Source: Nocardioides oleivorans (lineage in GTDB: Bacteria > Actinomycetota > Actinomycetes > Propionibacteriales > Nocardioidaceae). From it: a stretch of DNA of 64,000 nucleotides. How positions within the stretch are numbered: position 1 is the first letter of the stretch; each line of letters starts with the position of its first letter. The stretch spans positions 3,038,001 through 3,102,000 of the forward strand of contig NZ_SDWT01000001.1 in NCBI RefSeq assembly GCF_004137255.1, written 5' to 3'. Shown here one piece after another: positions 34,394-43,538 of the stretch. The translations under genes and the position numbers were made by a program. The notes below the pieces were generated by a model. The model was given only the letters and a program-made list of their open reading frames with translations. It did not search any database and was not told the DNA's origin.

Positions 34394-35476
34394 ATGCGCG
34401 TGCTGATCGCCCCGGACAAGTTCGCCGGCACCCTGACCGCGGTGCAGGCCGCCGAGGCGATCGCCACCGGGTGGCGCCGCCAGGCTCCCGGTGACGAGCT
34501 CGACCTCGCGCCGATGGCCGACGGCGGCCCCGGCTTCGTCGACGTGCTCCACGCGGCCCTCGGGGGCTCGCTCGACGCGGTCACCGTCAGCGGTCCGCAC
34601 GGCACTCCGGTTCCGGCGGTCGTGCTGCGCGTGGGGGAGACGGCGTACGTCGAGAGCGCGCAGGCGGCCGGGCTCCACCTGCTCGACGGCTCGCCCGAGA
34701 CGGCCACCTCGTTCGGCGTCGGGCAGCTCGTCGCCGCCGCCGTCGACGGAGGCGCCCGGACGGTCGTCGTCGGGCTCGGCGGCTCGGGCACGACGGACGG
34801 CGGTGCCGGCATGCTCGCCGCCCTCGGGACGACCGCGGACGGAGCACTCGACGGTGGTGCCGCCGGCCTGGCGTCGGTCACCTCGGTGGACCTCGGCGTG
34901 ACCCGGTCGCGGGTGTCCGGGGTGGCGCTGGTCGCGGCGAGCGACGTCGACAACCCGCTCACCGGGCTCTTCGGGGCCGCGAAGACCTTCGGGCCGCAGA
35001 AGGGCATCGCCGAGGAGCGGATCGCGGAGGTCGACGGCTGGCTCGAGTCCTTCGCGACGGCCACCGATCGTCGTACGTCGCTCGAGACGGGCGCCGGTGC
35101 CGCCGGCGGGATCGGCTTCGCGCTCCTCGCCCTCGGCGCCACCCGCGAGCCGGGGATCGGCCTGGTCACCGCCGCCGTCTCGCTGGCCGAGCGGGCGCGG
35201 TCGGCCGACCTCGTCGTCACCGGCGAGGGTGCCTTCGACTTCTCCAGCCGGGCCGGCAAGGTGCCCTACGGCGTCGCCGGTGTCGCCTCCGAGGCGCTCC
35301 GTCCCTGCATCGCCCTGGCCGGCCAGGTCCTCGTCGGCTCGCGGGAGATGCGCGCCCTCGGCATCGAGTCGGCGTACTCCCTGGTCGACCTCGTCGGCGA
35401 GGAGCGCGCCCTCGGCGCTCCCGCCGACGCCCTCGCCGAGCTCGCCCAGCGCGTCGCCCGCACCTGGTCGCGCTGA
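34394..35476 (+). CDS. Glycerate kinase (GlxK/GarK family)
   Basis: 360-residue glycerate kinase type I fold. Begins M-R-V-L-I-A-P-D-K-F-A-G-T-L-T-A near residue 1, then M-A-D-G-G-P-G, V-G-L-G-G-S-G-T-T-D-G-G-A-G and G-E-G-A-F-D. Phosphorylates D-glycerate to 2- or 3-phosphoglycerate, feeding glycolysis from glyoxylate or sugar-acid breakdown. No partner genes of those pathways are adjacent. Start ATG 34394 follows AAGGATGCAGCC. Confidence 0.93.
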   Translation: MRVLIAPDKFAGTLTAVQAAEAIATGWRRQAPGDELDLAPMADGGPGFVDVLHAALGGSLDAVTVSGPHGTPVPAVVLRVGETAYVESAQAAGLHLLDGSPETATSFGVGQLVAAAVDGGARTVVVGLGGSGTTDGGAGMLAALGTTADGALDGGAAGLASVTSVDLGVTRSRVSGVALVAASDVDNPLTGLFGAAKTFGPQKGIAEERIAEVDGWLESFATATDRRTSLETGAGAAGGIGFALLALGATREPGIGLVTAAVSLAERARSADLVVTGEGAFDFSSRAGKVPYGVAGVASEALRPCIALAGQVLVGSREMRALGIESAYSLVDLVGEERALGAPADALAELAQRVARTWSR

Positions 35477-35636
35477 TCCCGATGCCTCCTGCTCATCGCG
35501 GTCCGGGGGCGGGGGGAGCCGGTGGGACGGACGCGAGGTGGGACGTGAGCTGGAGGTGAGATGGACGCCCCGGGAATAACCCGCCGTGTGCGACCATTGG
35601 AGCAAGCAGTACCCCGAGACCTTCTGGAGTGATGAG

Positions 35637-35996
35637 ATGACCGAGCAGGTCGAGACCACTGAGCGCCGCACCGACCAGATCAACCTGTCTGCCGTCGCCG
35701 CCAGCAAGATCAGCAGCCTCCTCGAGCAGGAGGGCCGCGACGACCTGGCCCTGCGCATCTCCGTGCAGCCGGGTGGCTGCTCGGGCCTGCGCTACCAGCT
35801 CTTCTTCGACGAGCGCACGCTCGACGGCGACGTGACCACCGACTTCGACGGCGTGACCGTCGTGGTCGACCGGATGAGCGTCCCCTACCTCAACGGTGCC
35901 GAGATCGACTTCGTCGACACCATCGAGAAGCAGGGCTTCACGATCGACAACCCCAACGCCACGGGTTCGTGCGCGTGCGGTGACTCGTTCCACTGA
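35637..35996 (+). CDS. erpA: A-type iron-sulfur carrier protein
   Basis: 119-residue HesB/IscA/ErpA-family protein that passes Fe-S clusters to apo-enzymes. The three cluster cysteines are visible in Q-P-G-G-C-S-G-L-R-Y and S-C-A-C-G-D-S. ATG 35637 (M-T-E-Q-V-E) is chosen because GGAG lies 8 nt upstream; an earlier in-frame start near 35586 would add unconserved residues. Nearby nadA, cysteine desulfurase and Rieske/heme complexes are plausible clients. A long perfect terminator follows. Confidence 0.93.
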   Translation: MTEQVETTERRTDQINLSAVAASKISSLLEQEGRDDLALRISVQPGGCSGLRYQLFFDERTLDGDVTTDFDGVTVVVDRMSVPYLNGAEIDFVDTIEKQGFTIDNPNATGSCACGDSFH

Positions 35997-36008
35997 TCTG
36001 AGCTCGAC

Positions 36009-36046
36009 GACGAAGGGCCCCAGCCGATCGGCTGGGGCCCTTCGTC
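36009..36046. terminator. Perfect bidirectional terminator
   Basis: Perfect palindrome with 19-nt arms starting GACGAAGGGCCCCAGCCGA, lying between convergent erpA and the 84-aa gene. Strong in either direction. Confidence 0.92.
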
Positions 36047-36067
36047 ATGCGTCGGCGCGTCGGTGGG

Positions 36068-36322
36068 TCAGTCCAGGTGCAGGTGGAGCGCGTTCGCGAT
36101 CCGCGCGGCAGCGTCGGAGACCCGGATCTCGCGCTTGCCGACCTCGGCCGGGTAGTCGTCGTAGTGGAGGCTCGGGGGAGTGGCGACGGCGGCGCGCGCG
36201 GCCCGCTCGAGGGAGCTGTGGAGCCCCAGGTTGCGACCGGTCGCGCGCCCGTCGGCGGCCAGCTCTGCGGGCGTGCCCAGCTCGTCGGAGACGAGGTAGG
36301 AGGGGCGGCTCGAAGTCGTCAT
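36068..36322 (-). CDS. Conserved-looking small protein, unknown
   Basis: 84-residue soluble, mixed-charge protein: M-T-T-S-S-R-P-S-Y-L-V-S-D-E-L-G, then a helix-rich centre and a C-terminal A-A-A-R-I-A-N-A-L-H-L-H-L-D. No domain recognised. Codon use matches the neighbours. ATG 36322 lies 18 bp from a large dyad that also covers the adoK promoter, so the two divergent genes may share control. Bounded downstream by a strong terminator, which supports it being a real transcription unit. Confidence 0.6.
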   Translation of the reverse strand: MTTSSRPSYLVSDELGTPAELAADGRATGRNLGLHSSLERAARAAVATPPSLHYDDYPAEVGKREIRVSDAAARIANALHLHLD

Positions 36323-36339
36323 GGGAACGACGCTATTGG

Positions 36340-36375
36340 CTACCGTCAGGTATCCCGAGGCCTACCTGAGGGTAG
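36340..36375. promoter_or_regulatory. Long dyad operator between the 84-aa gene and adoK
   Basis: CTACCGTCAGGTA - 10 nt - TACCTGAGGGTAG: 13-nt arms with only one mismatch. The right arm ends inside the likely adoK -10 box (TAGTGT, 36373-36378). It also sits in the promoter zone of the divergent 84-aa gene. Strong candidate for a dimeric repressor site controlling both. Confidence 0.7.
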
Positions 36376-36386
36376 TGTTCCGCGTC

Positions 36387-37373
36387 GTGTCCCTCCTCGT
36401 AGCCGGATCCATCGCGACCGACCACCTGATGTCGTTCCCGGGCAAGTTCTCCGACAGCCTGGTGGTCGACCAGCTCGACAAGCTCTCGGTGTCGTTCCTC
36501 GTCGAGGACCTGGAGGTGCGCCGCGGCGGCTGTGCCGCCAACATCTGCTTCGGCCTCGGCAACCTGGGCCTGCGCCCGGTGCTCGTCGGCGCGGTCGGTG
36601 AGGACTTCGCCGAGTACCGCGCCTGGCTCGAGCGCCACCACGTCGACTGCGACTCGATCCACGTCTCCGAGACCCGCCACACGGCCCGCTTCGTGTGCAC
36701 CAACGACTCCTCCCACGCGCAGATCGCGAGCTTCTACGCCGGCGCGATGAGCGAGTCGCGCGAGATCGAGCTGAAGCCGATCGTCGACCGCGTGGGTGAG
36801 CCCGACTACGTGATCATCGGTCCGGACGACCCGCAGGGCATGCTGCGCCACACCGAGGAGTGCCGCCAGCGCGGCTACAAGTTCCTCGCCGACCCCTCGC
36901 AGCAGCTGGCGTTCGGCGACGGCGACCTGATCCGACCGCTGATCGACGGCGCGGAGATCCTGTTCTCCAACGAGTACGAGGCCAGCCTCATCACCCAGAA
37001 GACCGGCTGGAGCCGCGACGAGGTGCTCTCGCGGGTCGGCACGTGGGTCGTCACGCTCGGCCCCGACGGCGTACGCATCGACCGCGCCGGCGAGGAGTCC
37101 GTCGTCGTGCGGGCCGTGCCCGAGATCGAGAAGGTCGAGCCCACCGGCGTCGGCGACGCGTTCCGCGCCGGCTTCCTCGCCGCGCTCAGCTGGGGCCTGG
37201 GCCACGAGCGTGCCGCCCAGCTGGGCTGCCTGCTCGCGGTCTACGTCGTCGAGCAGGTCGGCACGCAGGAGTACGAGATCTCCCGCGGCGCCTTCCTCGC
37301 CCGCTGCGAGGCGACCTACGGCGCCGACGCCGTCGCCGACTTCGAGCCGCACCTCAAGACCATCCGTCCCTGA
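36387..37373 (+). CDS. PfkB-family kinase, adenosine kinase-like
   Basis: 328-residue ribokinase-fold enzyme. Begins V-S-L-L-V-A-G-S-I-A-T-D-H-L-M, with R-R-G-G-C-A-A-N near residue 49, D-P-S-Q-Q-L and the anion-hole motif P-T-G-V-G-D-A-F-R-A-G near residue 254. From memory the whole sequence tracks M. tuberculosis Rv2202c, the unusual ribokinase-like adenosine kinase AdoK. It would then make AMP from adenosine for purine salvage. GTG 36387 follows TAGTGT by 8 nt with no ribosome site. A different sugar or nucleoside substrate remains possible. Confidence 0.85.
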   Translation: MSLLVAGSIATDHLMSFPGKFSDSLVVDQLDKLSVSFLVEDLEVRRGGCAANICFGLGNLGLRPVLVGAVGEDFAEYRAWLERHHVDCDSIHVSETRHTARFVCTNDSSHAQIASFYAGAMSESREIELKPIVDRVGEPDYVIIGPDDPQGMLRHTEECRQRGYKFLADPSQQLAFGDGDLIRPLIDGAEILFSNEYEASLITQKTGWSRDEVLSRVGTWVVTLGPDGVRIDRAGEESVVVRAVPEIEKVEPTGVGDAFRAGFLAALSWGLGHERAAQLGCLLAVYVVEQVGTQEYEISRGAFLARCEATYGADAVADFEPHLKTIRP

Positions 37374-37398
37374 TCGAGACCGGGCCAGCCGTACGCCC

Positions 37399-37659
37399 TC
37401 AGCTGCGTCGTCGCACCACGTAGCGCGGGGCGCCGTCGTCGGCGGTGTCGGCGCCGGCGTAGTCCTGCTGCTTCATCCGGCACCAGGCCGGTACGTCGAC
37501 CGCTGCCGCGGGGTCGTGCGCGACGACGGCCAGCAGGTCCCCGACCGCCACGTCGGCGAGGTGGCGGGCCAGCTCGATGACCGGCATCGGGCACGGCACC
37601 TCGCGGCAGTCGAGCTCGAGCGCGATCGGGCCGAGGGGCCCGCTGGGGCCGGGGCTCAC
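37399..37659 (-). CDS. tusA: TusA-family sulfur carrier
   Basis: 86-residue sulfurtransferase of the TusA/SirA fold. The persulfide cysteine is in V-P-C-P-M-P-V-I-E-L-A-R (C-P-x-P motif) near residue 23. Its GTG overlaps the stop of the cysteine desulfurase gene (GTGA), so the two are made together. Persulfide sulfur is presumably passed from the desulfurase to this protein for tRNA thiolation, molybdopterin or Fe-S use. The C-terminal end W-C-R-M-K-Q-Q-D-Y-A is typical. Confidence 0.9.
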   Translation of the reverse strand: MSPGPSGPLGPIALELDCREVPCPMPVIELARHLADVAVGDLLAVVAHDPAAAVDVPAWCRMKQQDYAGADTADDGAPRYVVRRRS

Positions 37660-38795
37660 ATGCCCACCCGGGCCCGGACCTCGGCCACGATCCCGGGCAG
37701 CGCGTCGCAGAAGGCGTCGACGTCGGCGCGGGTGGTGTCGTGCTGGAGGGAGAGCCGGACGTTGCCGTGGGTCAGCACGCCCATCGCCTCGAGCACGTGG
37801 CTCGGGGTCAGGGTGGAGGCGGTGCAGGCCGACCCGCTCGCGATGCCGAAGCCACGACGGTCGAGCTCGGTCACCAGCGCCTCGCCGTCGACGTAGAGGC
37901 AGGAGAACGTGACGAGGTGGGGGAGGCGGCGCACGGGATCGCCGACGACCTCCACGTCGGGCACCTCCGCCGCCACCCGCTGCCGTACGACGTCCACCAG
38001 GGCGTGCTGGCGCGCGTTGACCTCGTCCCGCTCGGCCACCACCGCCTGGAGCGAGGCTGCCGCCGCGAGCACGGCGGGGACGTTCTCGAAGCCGGTCGAC
38101 CGCTCGTCGACGCGGTCGTCGCCGGGGAAGGGGTTGCGCCACCGCGCCCGCTTGCGGACCAGCAGCACGCCGACGCCGGCGGGTCCGCCCCACTTGTGCG
38201 CCGAGCCCGCGGCGGCGGCCCAGCCCGCGGGCAGCGGCAGGCGCCCCATCGAGGCGCAGGCGTCGGTGAAGAGCGGGACGTCGTCCGGCAGCCCGACGTC
38301 ACCGACGGGCTGGACTGTGCCGACCTCGTGGTTGGCGGTCTGCAGCGCGACGACGGCCGCCCCGGCGGCCGTGGCGCGCTCGACCAGGTCGGCGCCGTCC
38401 ACCCGGCCGTCGCCGGTCACGGCGACCTCGTCGGCCTGCGCGCCCCAGGCCACCGCGTGACGCACGGCCGAGTGCTCGACGCCCGGGTGGACGACGACGT
38501 CGCCGCGCCGCGACCCGCGCACCAGCCCGAGCAGGCCGAGGTGGACCGCGTGGGTGCCGCTGGGGGTGAAGGTGACCTCGTCGGGCCGCACCCCGAGCGC
38601 CTCCGCGGTCGCCTCGCGCGCGTTGTCGAGCAGGAGCCGCGCCTCGCGCCCGCCGAGGTGCAGCCTGCGCGGGTCGGCGTACCCCCGGTCGAGCGCCGCC
38701 AGCAGCACGTCGCGCGCGGCCGGTTGGAGGGGCACGGACGACGCGCTGTCGAGGTCGCGCCGGGTGGCGCCGCGCGGTGCCGCCGGACCTGTCAC
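37656..38795 (-). CDS. Cysteine desulfurase (NifS/IscS-like)
   Basis: 379-residue class V aminotransferase-fold PLP enzyme. Schiff-base lysine in G-S-A-H-K-W-G-G-P; PLP histidine in Q-T-A-N-H-E-V-G; catalytic cysteine in A-S-G-S-A-C-T-A-S near residue 326. It abstracts sulfur from cysteine and hands it to a carrier, here most likely the co-translated TusA. No SUF or ISC genes adjoin, so it is probably a dedicated TusA-feeding desulfurase rather than the housekeeping Fe-S one. GTG 38795 has TAAGTT six nt upstream (38807-38802): likely leaderless. Confidence 0.9.
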   Translation of the reverse strand: MTGPAAPRGATRRDLDSASSVPLQPAARDVLLAALDRGYADPRRLHLGGREARLLLDNAREATAEALGVRPDEVTFTPSGTHAVHLGLLGLVRGSRRGDVVVHPGVEHSAVRHAVAWGAQADEVAVTGDGRVDGADLVERATAAGAAVVALQTANHEVGTVQPVGDVGLPDDVPLFTDACASMGRLPLPAGWAAAAGSAHKWGGPAGVGVLLVRKRARWRNPFPGDDRVDERSTGFENVPAVLAAAASLQAVVAERDEVNARQHALVDVVRQRVAAEVPDVEVVGDPVRRLPHLVTFSCLYVDGEALVTELDRRGFGIASGSACTASTLTPSHVLEAMGVLTHGNVRLSLQHDTTRADVDAFCDALPGIVAEVRARVGM

Positions 38796-38946
38796 AGGGG
38801 CAACTTATGCCACACACAGCCTGTGCTGCTGCGGTCGGGGGAGGCTGGACGGGCCAGATCCGACGACACCCGACCCTGCCCCGCACGACGCGGCCGGTTG
38901 GGGATAGTCTCTGTATGTCGAAAAGGACCTAGAGAGAGGCTCGTCC

Positions 38947-39876
38947 GTGGGTCTGCAAGTCCCCAACCTTTCAGGCGTGGCCGTGCGGCGCACCCTGAAG
39001 GTCGCGCTGCTGGGTGTGACGATGCTGGTGCTGGCCGGGTGCTCCGAGGCCGACCAGCACGAGATCCGCAACTGGGCCATGCCCGACCGTGCGAGCGCCC
39101 AGGGTCCCTACACCTACGAGCTCTGGAAGTGGGCCTGGGTCGCGGCCCTCGTCACCGGCGTCATCGTCTGGGGCCTGATCTTCTACGCCGTGGTGAAGTT
39201 CCGCCGGCGCAGCGACGACGAGGTCCCCCGCCAGACGCGCTACAACCTCCCGCTCGAGGTCTTCTACACGATCGCCCCGGTCCTCATGTGCGTCGTGTTC
39301 TTCTTCCACACCGTCCGCGTGCAGGACGAGGTCCTCAAGATCGTCCCTGACCCCGACATGACCGTCGAGGTGACGGGCCAGCAGTGGTCGTGGACCTTCA
39401 ACTACGGCGTCGGCGAGCAGGACACCTCCGCCACCGGCGACCCCGGTCGCAACGGCGACCCCAGCGACTTCGCCTACGACGGCTACGTCTACACCAGCGG
39501 CACGGGCCGCAACATCCCGACGCTGGTCCTCCCGGTCGACCAGACCATCCAGTTCAACCTGCACTCGCCCGACGTCATCCACGACTTCGGCGTCCCGGCC
39601 TTCCTCGTGAAGATGGACGTCATCCCGGGACGCGTCAACAAGCTCCAGGTCACCCCGACCGTCGAGGGCCTCTACAAGGGCAAGTGCTACGAGCTCTGCG
39701 GCGTCTCGCACTCGCGGATGCTCTTCAACGTCGAGGTCGTCAGCCAGGCCGAGTACGACGCCTACCTCGCCGACCTCGCCGAGGCGGGCAACACCGCTGA
39801 GACTCCGGTCCTCGGAGGCAGCTACGTCAACGACCAGGCCGGGCTCGAGACCGACTCGGAAGGACAGAACGAGTGA
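38947..39876 (+). CDS. ctaC: Cytochrome c oxidase (aa3) subunit II
   Basis: 309-residue lipoprotein subunit II that takes electrons into the CuA centre. The lipobox L-V-L-A-G-C puts the lipidated cysteine at C32. Two membrane helices (about 60-85, 103-125) precede the cupredoxin domain. CuA ligands are in [14 protein letters not shown], and the electron-entry tryptophan in Q-W-S-W-T-F. GTG 38947 has AGAGAGG upstream. Its stop overlaps ctaD (GTGA). It begins the ctaC-ctaD-ctaF operon. Confidence 0.96.
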   Translation: MGLQVPNLSGVAVRRTLKVALLGVTMLVLAGCSEADQHEIRNWAMPDRASAQGPYTYELWKWAWVAALVTGVIVWGLIFYAVVKFRRRSDDEVPRQTRYNLPLEVFYTIAPVLMCVVFFFHTVRVQDEVLKIVPDPDMTVEVTGQQWSWTFNYGVGEQDTSATGDPGRNGDPSDFAYDGYVYTSGTGRNIPTLVLPVDQTIQFNLHSPDVIHDFGVPAFLVKMDVIPGRVNKLQVTPTVEGLYKGKCYELCGVSHSRMLFNVEVVSQAEYDAYLADLAEAGNTAETPVLGGSYVNDQAGLETDSEGQNE

Positions 39877-41657
39877 CTGCCACCGCCTCCCCCCAGGCCC
39901 CGGTGCAGCCGGCGCGCAAGCCCCTGGGCGAGCAGGTCGTCCGGATGCTGACGACGACCGACCACAAGCTCATCGGCAAGATGTACCTCACCGTCTCGTT
40001 CGGGTGGTTCCTCGCTGCCGGCCTGATGGCCATGCTCATCCGCGCCGAGCTCGCCTACCCCGGCATGCAGGTCGTCAACGACCAGCTCTACAACCAGCTG
40101 TTCACGATGCACGGCACGATCATGCTGCTGCTGTTCGCGACCCCGCTGTTCTTCGGGTTCGCCAACGTGATCATGCCGCTGCAGATCGGTGCCCCTGACG
40201 TCGCGTTCCCGCGGCTCAACATGTTCAGCTTCTGGCTCTTCCTCTTCGGCGGCCTGATCGCCGCCTCCGGCTTCCTCACGCCGCAGGGTGCCGCCGACTT
40301 CGGCTGGTTCGCCTACACGCCGCTCTCCGACGCCGTGCGCAGCCCGGGTGTCGGTGGCGACCTGTGGATCATGGGCCTCTGGATGGCCGGTCTCGGCTCG
40401 ATCCTCGGTGGCGTCAACTTCATCACCACGATCATCTGCATGCGCGCGCCCGGCATGACGATGTTCCGGATGCCGATCTTCGTCTGGAACACGCTCATCA
40501 CCTCGATGCTCGTGATCATGGTGTTCCCGATCCTCGCCGGCGCGCTGCTCTCGCTCGAGGCCGACCGCATCCTCGGCGCCCACGTGTTCGATCCGTCGCA
40601 CGGTGGCCCGGTGCTCTGGCAGCACCTGTTCTGGTTCTTCGGGCACCCCGAGGTCTACATCATCGCGCTGCCGTTCTTCGGCATCATCTCCGAGATCCTC
40701 CCGGTCTTCAGCCGCAAGCCGATCTTCGGCTACGTCGGCCTGGTCGCGGCGACCCTCGGCATCGCGATGCTGTCCGTGGCGGTGTGGGCCCACCACATGT
40801 TCGTCACCGGCGCCGTCGACCTGCCGTTCTTCTCCGGCATGACGTTCCTCATCGCCGTGCCGACAGGGGTGAAGTTCTTCAACTGGATCGGCACGATGTG
40901 GGGCGGGAGCCTGTCCTTCGACACCCCGATGCTGTGGTCGGTCGGCTTCTTGACGACCTTCCTCTTCGGTGGCCTCACCGGCGTCATCCTGGCCAGCCCG
41001 CCGCTCGACTTCCACGTGTCCGACTCCTACTTCGTGGTCGCGCACTTCCACTACGTCGTCTTCGGCACCGTGGTGTTCGCGATGTTCGCCGGCTTCTACT
41101 TCTGGTGGCCGAAGATGACCGGCAAGATGCTCGACGAGCGTCTTGGCAAGCTGCACTTCTGGATCCTGTTCGTCGGGTTCCACACCACGTTCCTCGTCCA
41201 GCACTGGCTGGGTGTCGAGGGCATGCCGCGTCGCTACGCCGACTACCTGCCCGACGACGGGTTCACCACGCTCAACCAGATCTCGACCGTGGGCTCGTTC
41301 CTGCTCGGCGCCTCGATGCTGCCGTTCCTCTACAACGTCTACGTCTCCGCCAAGGGGCCGAAGGTGGAGGTCGACGACCCGTGGGGCTGGGGCCGCTCGC
41401 TCGAGTGGGCCACCAGCTCCCCGCCGCCGCGCCACAACTTCCACACCCTGCCGCGGATCCGCTCGGAGTCGCCCGCCTTTGACCTGCACCACCCCGAGAT
41501 CGCGCTCATGGAGCTCGAGGACCACGACGCCGAGCGCGAAGGCGACTTCGCCGACGCGCCCGACGTGGACGGCCGCGAGGAGATGCTGCGTGAGCGGGCC
41601 GGGGACTCCGCCGAGCCGACCACCGAGACCGACTCCGACGAGGGGGACAACCGATGA
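39873..41657 (+). CDS. ctaD: Cytochrome c oxidase (aa3) subunit I
   Basis: 594-residue catalytic subunit with twelve membrane helices. Heme a ligand in T-M-H-G-T-I-M. The CuB/Tyr crosslink region is F-G-H-P-E-V-Y, with CuB histidines A-H-H-M-F. Heme a3/a ligands are in V-A-H-F-H-Y-V. It reduces O2 to water and pumps protons. A hydrophilic acidic C-tail of about 70 residues ([18 protein letters not shown]) is typical of actinobacteria. Overlaps both neighbours by 4 nt. Confidence 0.98.
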   Translation: MTATASPQAPVQPARKPLGEQVVRMLTTTDHKLIGKMYLTVSFGWFLAAGLMAMLIRAELAYPGMQVVNDQLYNQLFTMHGTIMLLLFATPLFFGFANVIMPLQIGAPDVAFPRLNMFSFWLFLFGGLIAASGFLTPQGAADFGWFAYTPLSDAVRSPGVGGDLWIMGLWMAGLGSILGGVNFITTIICMRAPGMTMFRMPIFVWNTLITSMLVIMVFPILAGALLSLEADRILGAHVFDPSHGGPVLWQHLFWFFGHPEVYIIALPFFGIISEILPVFSRKPIFGYVGLVAATLGIAMLSVAVWAHHMFVTGAVDLPFFSGMTFLIAVPTGVKFFNWIGTMWGGSLSFDTPMLWSVGFLTTFLFGGLTGVILASPPLDFHVSDSYFVVAHFHYVVFGTVVFAMFAGFYFWWPKMTGKMLDERLGKLHFWILFVGFHTTFLVQHWLGVEGMPRRYADYLPDDGFTTLNQISTVGSFLLGASMLPFLYNVYVSAKGPKVEVDDPWGWGRSLEWATSSPPPRHNFHTLPRIRSESPAFDLHHPEIALMELEDHDAEREGDFADAPDVDGREEMLRERAGDSAEPTTETDSDEGDNR

Positions 41658-42052
41658 AGGCCGAAGCCTGGATCTTCGGGGTGACCGCGCTCTTCGTGGC
41701 GGTCGTGACCCCGGCCTACTGGTTCCTCGCCGAGGACTGGACCGGCACGTCGGCCTTGGTCATGACGGCCCTGCTCTTCGGCATGGTCACCATGTACCTC
41801 GGCTTCCACGCCGCCAAGATGGACCCTCGTCCCGAGGACCGCAAGGACGGCGAGATCGCCGACGGCGCGGGTGAGCTCGGCTTCTTCCCGCCGTACTCGT
41901 GGTGGCCGCTGTGGTGTGCCCTCGCGCTCGGCGTGATCGTCTACGGCGTCGCGCTGGCGGCCTGGTGGCTCGTCATCATCGGCTTCACGGTCGGCGCCGT
42001 CATGTCGTGCGGATTCGTCTTCGAGTACTACCGCGGCGAGCACGCCCACTGA
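41654..42052 (+). CDS. ctaF: Cytochrome c oxidase subunit IV (actinobacterial)
   Basis: 132-residue membrane subunit with four helices (about 7-28, 35-52, 84-104, 106-125). It ends [12 protein letters not shown], characteristic of actinobacterial CtaF. Structural subunit of the bc1-aa3 supercomplex. ATG overlaps the ctaD stop (ATGA). A hairpin terminator follows 42 nt after the stop. Confidence 0.95.
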   Translation: MKAEAWIFGVTALFVAVVTPAYWFLAEDWTGTSALVMTALLFGMVTMYLGFHAAKMDPRPEDRKDGEIADGAGELGFFPPYSWWPLWCALALGVIVYGVALAAWWLVIIGFTVGAVMSCGFVFEYYRGEHAH

Positions 42053-42093
42053 GCAGCCGACACCCACGGCGCGCTCGCGCCGACTTCGGATGG

Positions 42094-42121
42094 ACCCGCC
42101 CGCGACGTACGCTGGGCGGGT
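42094..42121 (+). terminator. Terminator of the ctaCDF operon
   Basis: ACCCGCCC - 12 nt - GGGCGGGT followed by TCTTCCGTT. Placed right after ctaF and before the L,D-transpeptidase gene. Confidence 0.65.
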
Positions 42122-42174
42122 TCTTCCGTTCCAGCCGGTCCGGTCTCACGCAGGTCTCATGGGGGTCCAGTCGC

Positions 42175-43416
42175 ATGCGCACTCGCGCGCTCCGTCCCAC
42201 ACGCTCCGCACCGCGCCGTCGTACGGCGTCCGCGCTGGCGCTCGTCGCCCTCGCCGCGAGCCTGGCGGCGTGCAGCAGCGGTGGCAGCACCGACGGCCCG
42301 GACGGCTCGGACGGCTCGGGGAGCGGCCCGGGTGCCCAGGCCGCGTCCGACGCGCCCAAGCCCGAGCCCGTACGCCTCAGCACGAGCTTCAGCGACCCGA
42401 CCGCGGTCCCGATCGACGCGCCCGTGTCGGTGACGGCGCAGGGCGGCACGCTGGACGACGTCGCGATGACCTCCGCCGACGGCGACGTCACCGGAGAGGT
42501 GACCGGTTCGGAGTGGACCGCGAGCTCCCTCCTCGAGCCCGGCACCGACTACACGCTCACCGCCTCGGCGACCCGCTCCGACGGCCGCACGGTCGAGCGC
42601 ACGCGCACCTTCCACACGATCGACCTGACCCTGGCCCAGCAGACGTATCCCTCGATCGCGCCGCTCGCCGGTGAGACCGTCGGTGTCGGGATGCCGGTCA
42701 TCGTCACCTTCGACGTGCCCGTGACCGATCGCGCGGTCTTCGAGAAGCACATGCACGTGACCAGCACACCGGCGCAGAAGGGCTCGTGGTACTGGCTGAG
42801 CGACAGCGAGGCCCACTTCCGCCCCTACCGCTACTGGAAGGCCGGCACCGACGTCTCGGTCGACATCGACGTCAACAGCCTGCCCGCGGGCAACGGCGTC
42901 TTCGGCCAGGAGTCGCGCACCATCGACTTCCACGTCGGCGACTCCCACGTCTACAAGGTCAACGCCCAGACCCACCAGATGCAGGTCCTCTCCAACGGGA
43001 CGCTCCTGCGGACCATCCCGATCACCACGGGCAAGGCGGGCTTCACCACCCGGTCGGGCACCAAGGTGATCATTGAGAAGTTCGCCGAGAAGCGGATGAA
43101 CTCCGAGACCGTCGGCATCGGTCGCGACAACCCCGAGGCCTACGACATCGACGACGTCCAGTGGGCCATGCGGGTGACCTACTCCGGGGAGTTCCTCCAC
43201 GCCGCGCCCTGGTCGGTCTCCTCGCAGGGCTACGCGAACGTCTCCCACGGGTGCACGGGCATGTCCACGGCCGACGCCGGCTGGCTCTACGCCATGAGCC
43301 GTCGCGGCGACGTCGTCGAGTACACCGGCACCGACCGGCCGATGACGCTCGACAACGGCTACGGCGACTGGAACCTGTCCCCGGAGGCCTGGAAGAAGGG
43401 GTCCGCGCTCTCCTGA
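42175..43416 (+). CDS. L,D-transpeptidase lipoprotein with Ig-like domains
   Basis: 413-residue exported enzyme. Basic N-terminus, hydrophobic helix and lipobox S-L-A-A-C with C33 as the lipidated residue, then a G/S/D-rich linker. Two Ig-like domains (about 75-280) precede the YkuD catalytic domain, with the nucleophile in V-S-H-G-C-T-G-M-S near residue 359. This architecture matches actinobacterial Ldt enzymes that make 3-3 peptidoglycan crosslinks. ATG 42175 has a GGGGG run 9 nt upstream. Lies between the ctaCDF operon and rtcB without obvious functional link. Confidence 0.92.
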   Translation: MRTRALRPTRSAPRRRTASALALVALAASLAACSSGGSTDGPDGSDGSGSGPGAQAASDAPKPEPVRLSTSFSDPTAVPIDAPVSVTAQGGTLDDVAMTSADGDVTGEVTGSEWTASSLLEPGTDYTLTASATRSDGRTVERTRTFHTIDLTLAQQTYPSIAPLAGETVGVGMPVIVTFDVPVTDRAVFEKHMHVTSTPAQKGSWYWLSDSEAHFRPYRYWKAGTDVSVDIDVNSLPAGNGVFGQESRTIDFHVGDSHVYKVNAQTHQMQVLSNGTLLRTIPITTGKAGFTTRSGTKVIIEKFAEKRMNSETVGIGRDNPEAYDIDDVQWAMRVTYSGEFLHAAPWSVSSQGYANVSHGCTGMSTADAGWLYAMSRRGDVVEYTGTDRPMTLDNGYGDWNLSPEAWKKGSALS

Positions 43417-43418
43417 GC

Positions 43419-43442
43419 CCTCGCGCGCGACCTCGCGCGCGA
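43419..43442. repeat. 12-bp perfect tandem repeat that is also a hairpin
   Basis: CCTCGCGCGCGA occurs twice back to back. Because TCGCGCGCGA is itself palindromic, the pair also folds into a 10-bp stem with a CC loop, just 3 nt after the transpeptidase stop. Could act as a terminator without T-tract. Confidence 0.6.
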
Positions 43443-43538
43443 TAGGCCACCAGAAATCGGCGGTGCAAGCCGTTTCCGGGTGCCTAGGGTCCTGGGTCGG
43501 TCCGCACCACCGCGGGCCCTCTCAGTGGAAGAAGGACG

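Noticed and set aside
35586..35636. Upstream in-frame start for erpA
   Set aside because: Adds 17 unconserved residues (C-D-H-W-S-K-Q-Y); ATG 35637 has a proper ribosome site.
39822..41525. 567-residue minus-strand open frame opposite ctaD
   Set aside because: Pure antisense of the certain ctaD gene; E/H/R-rich low-complexity product.
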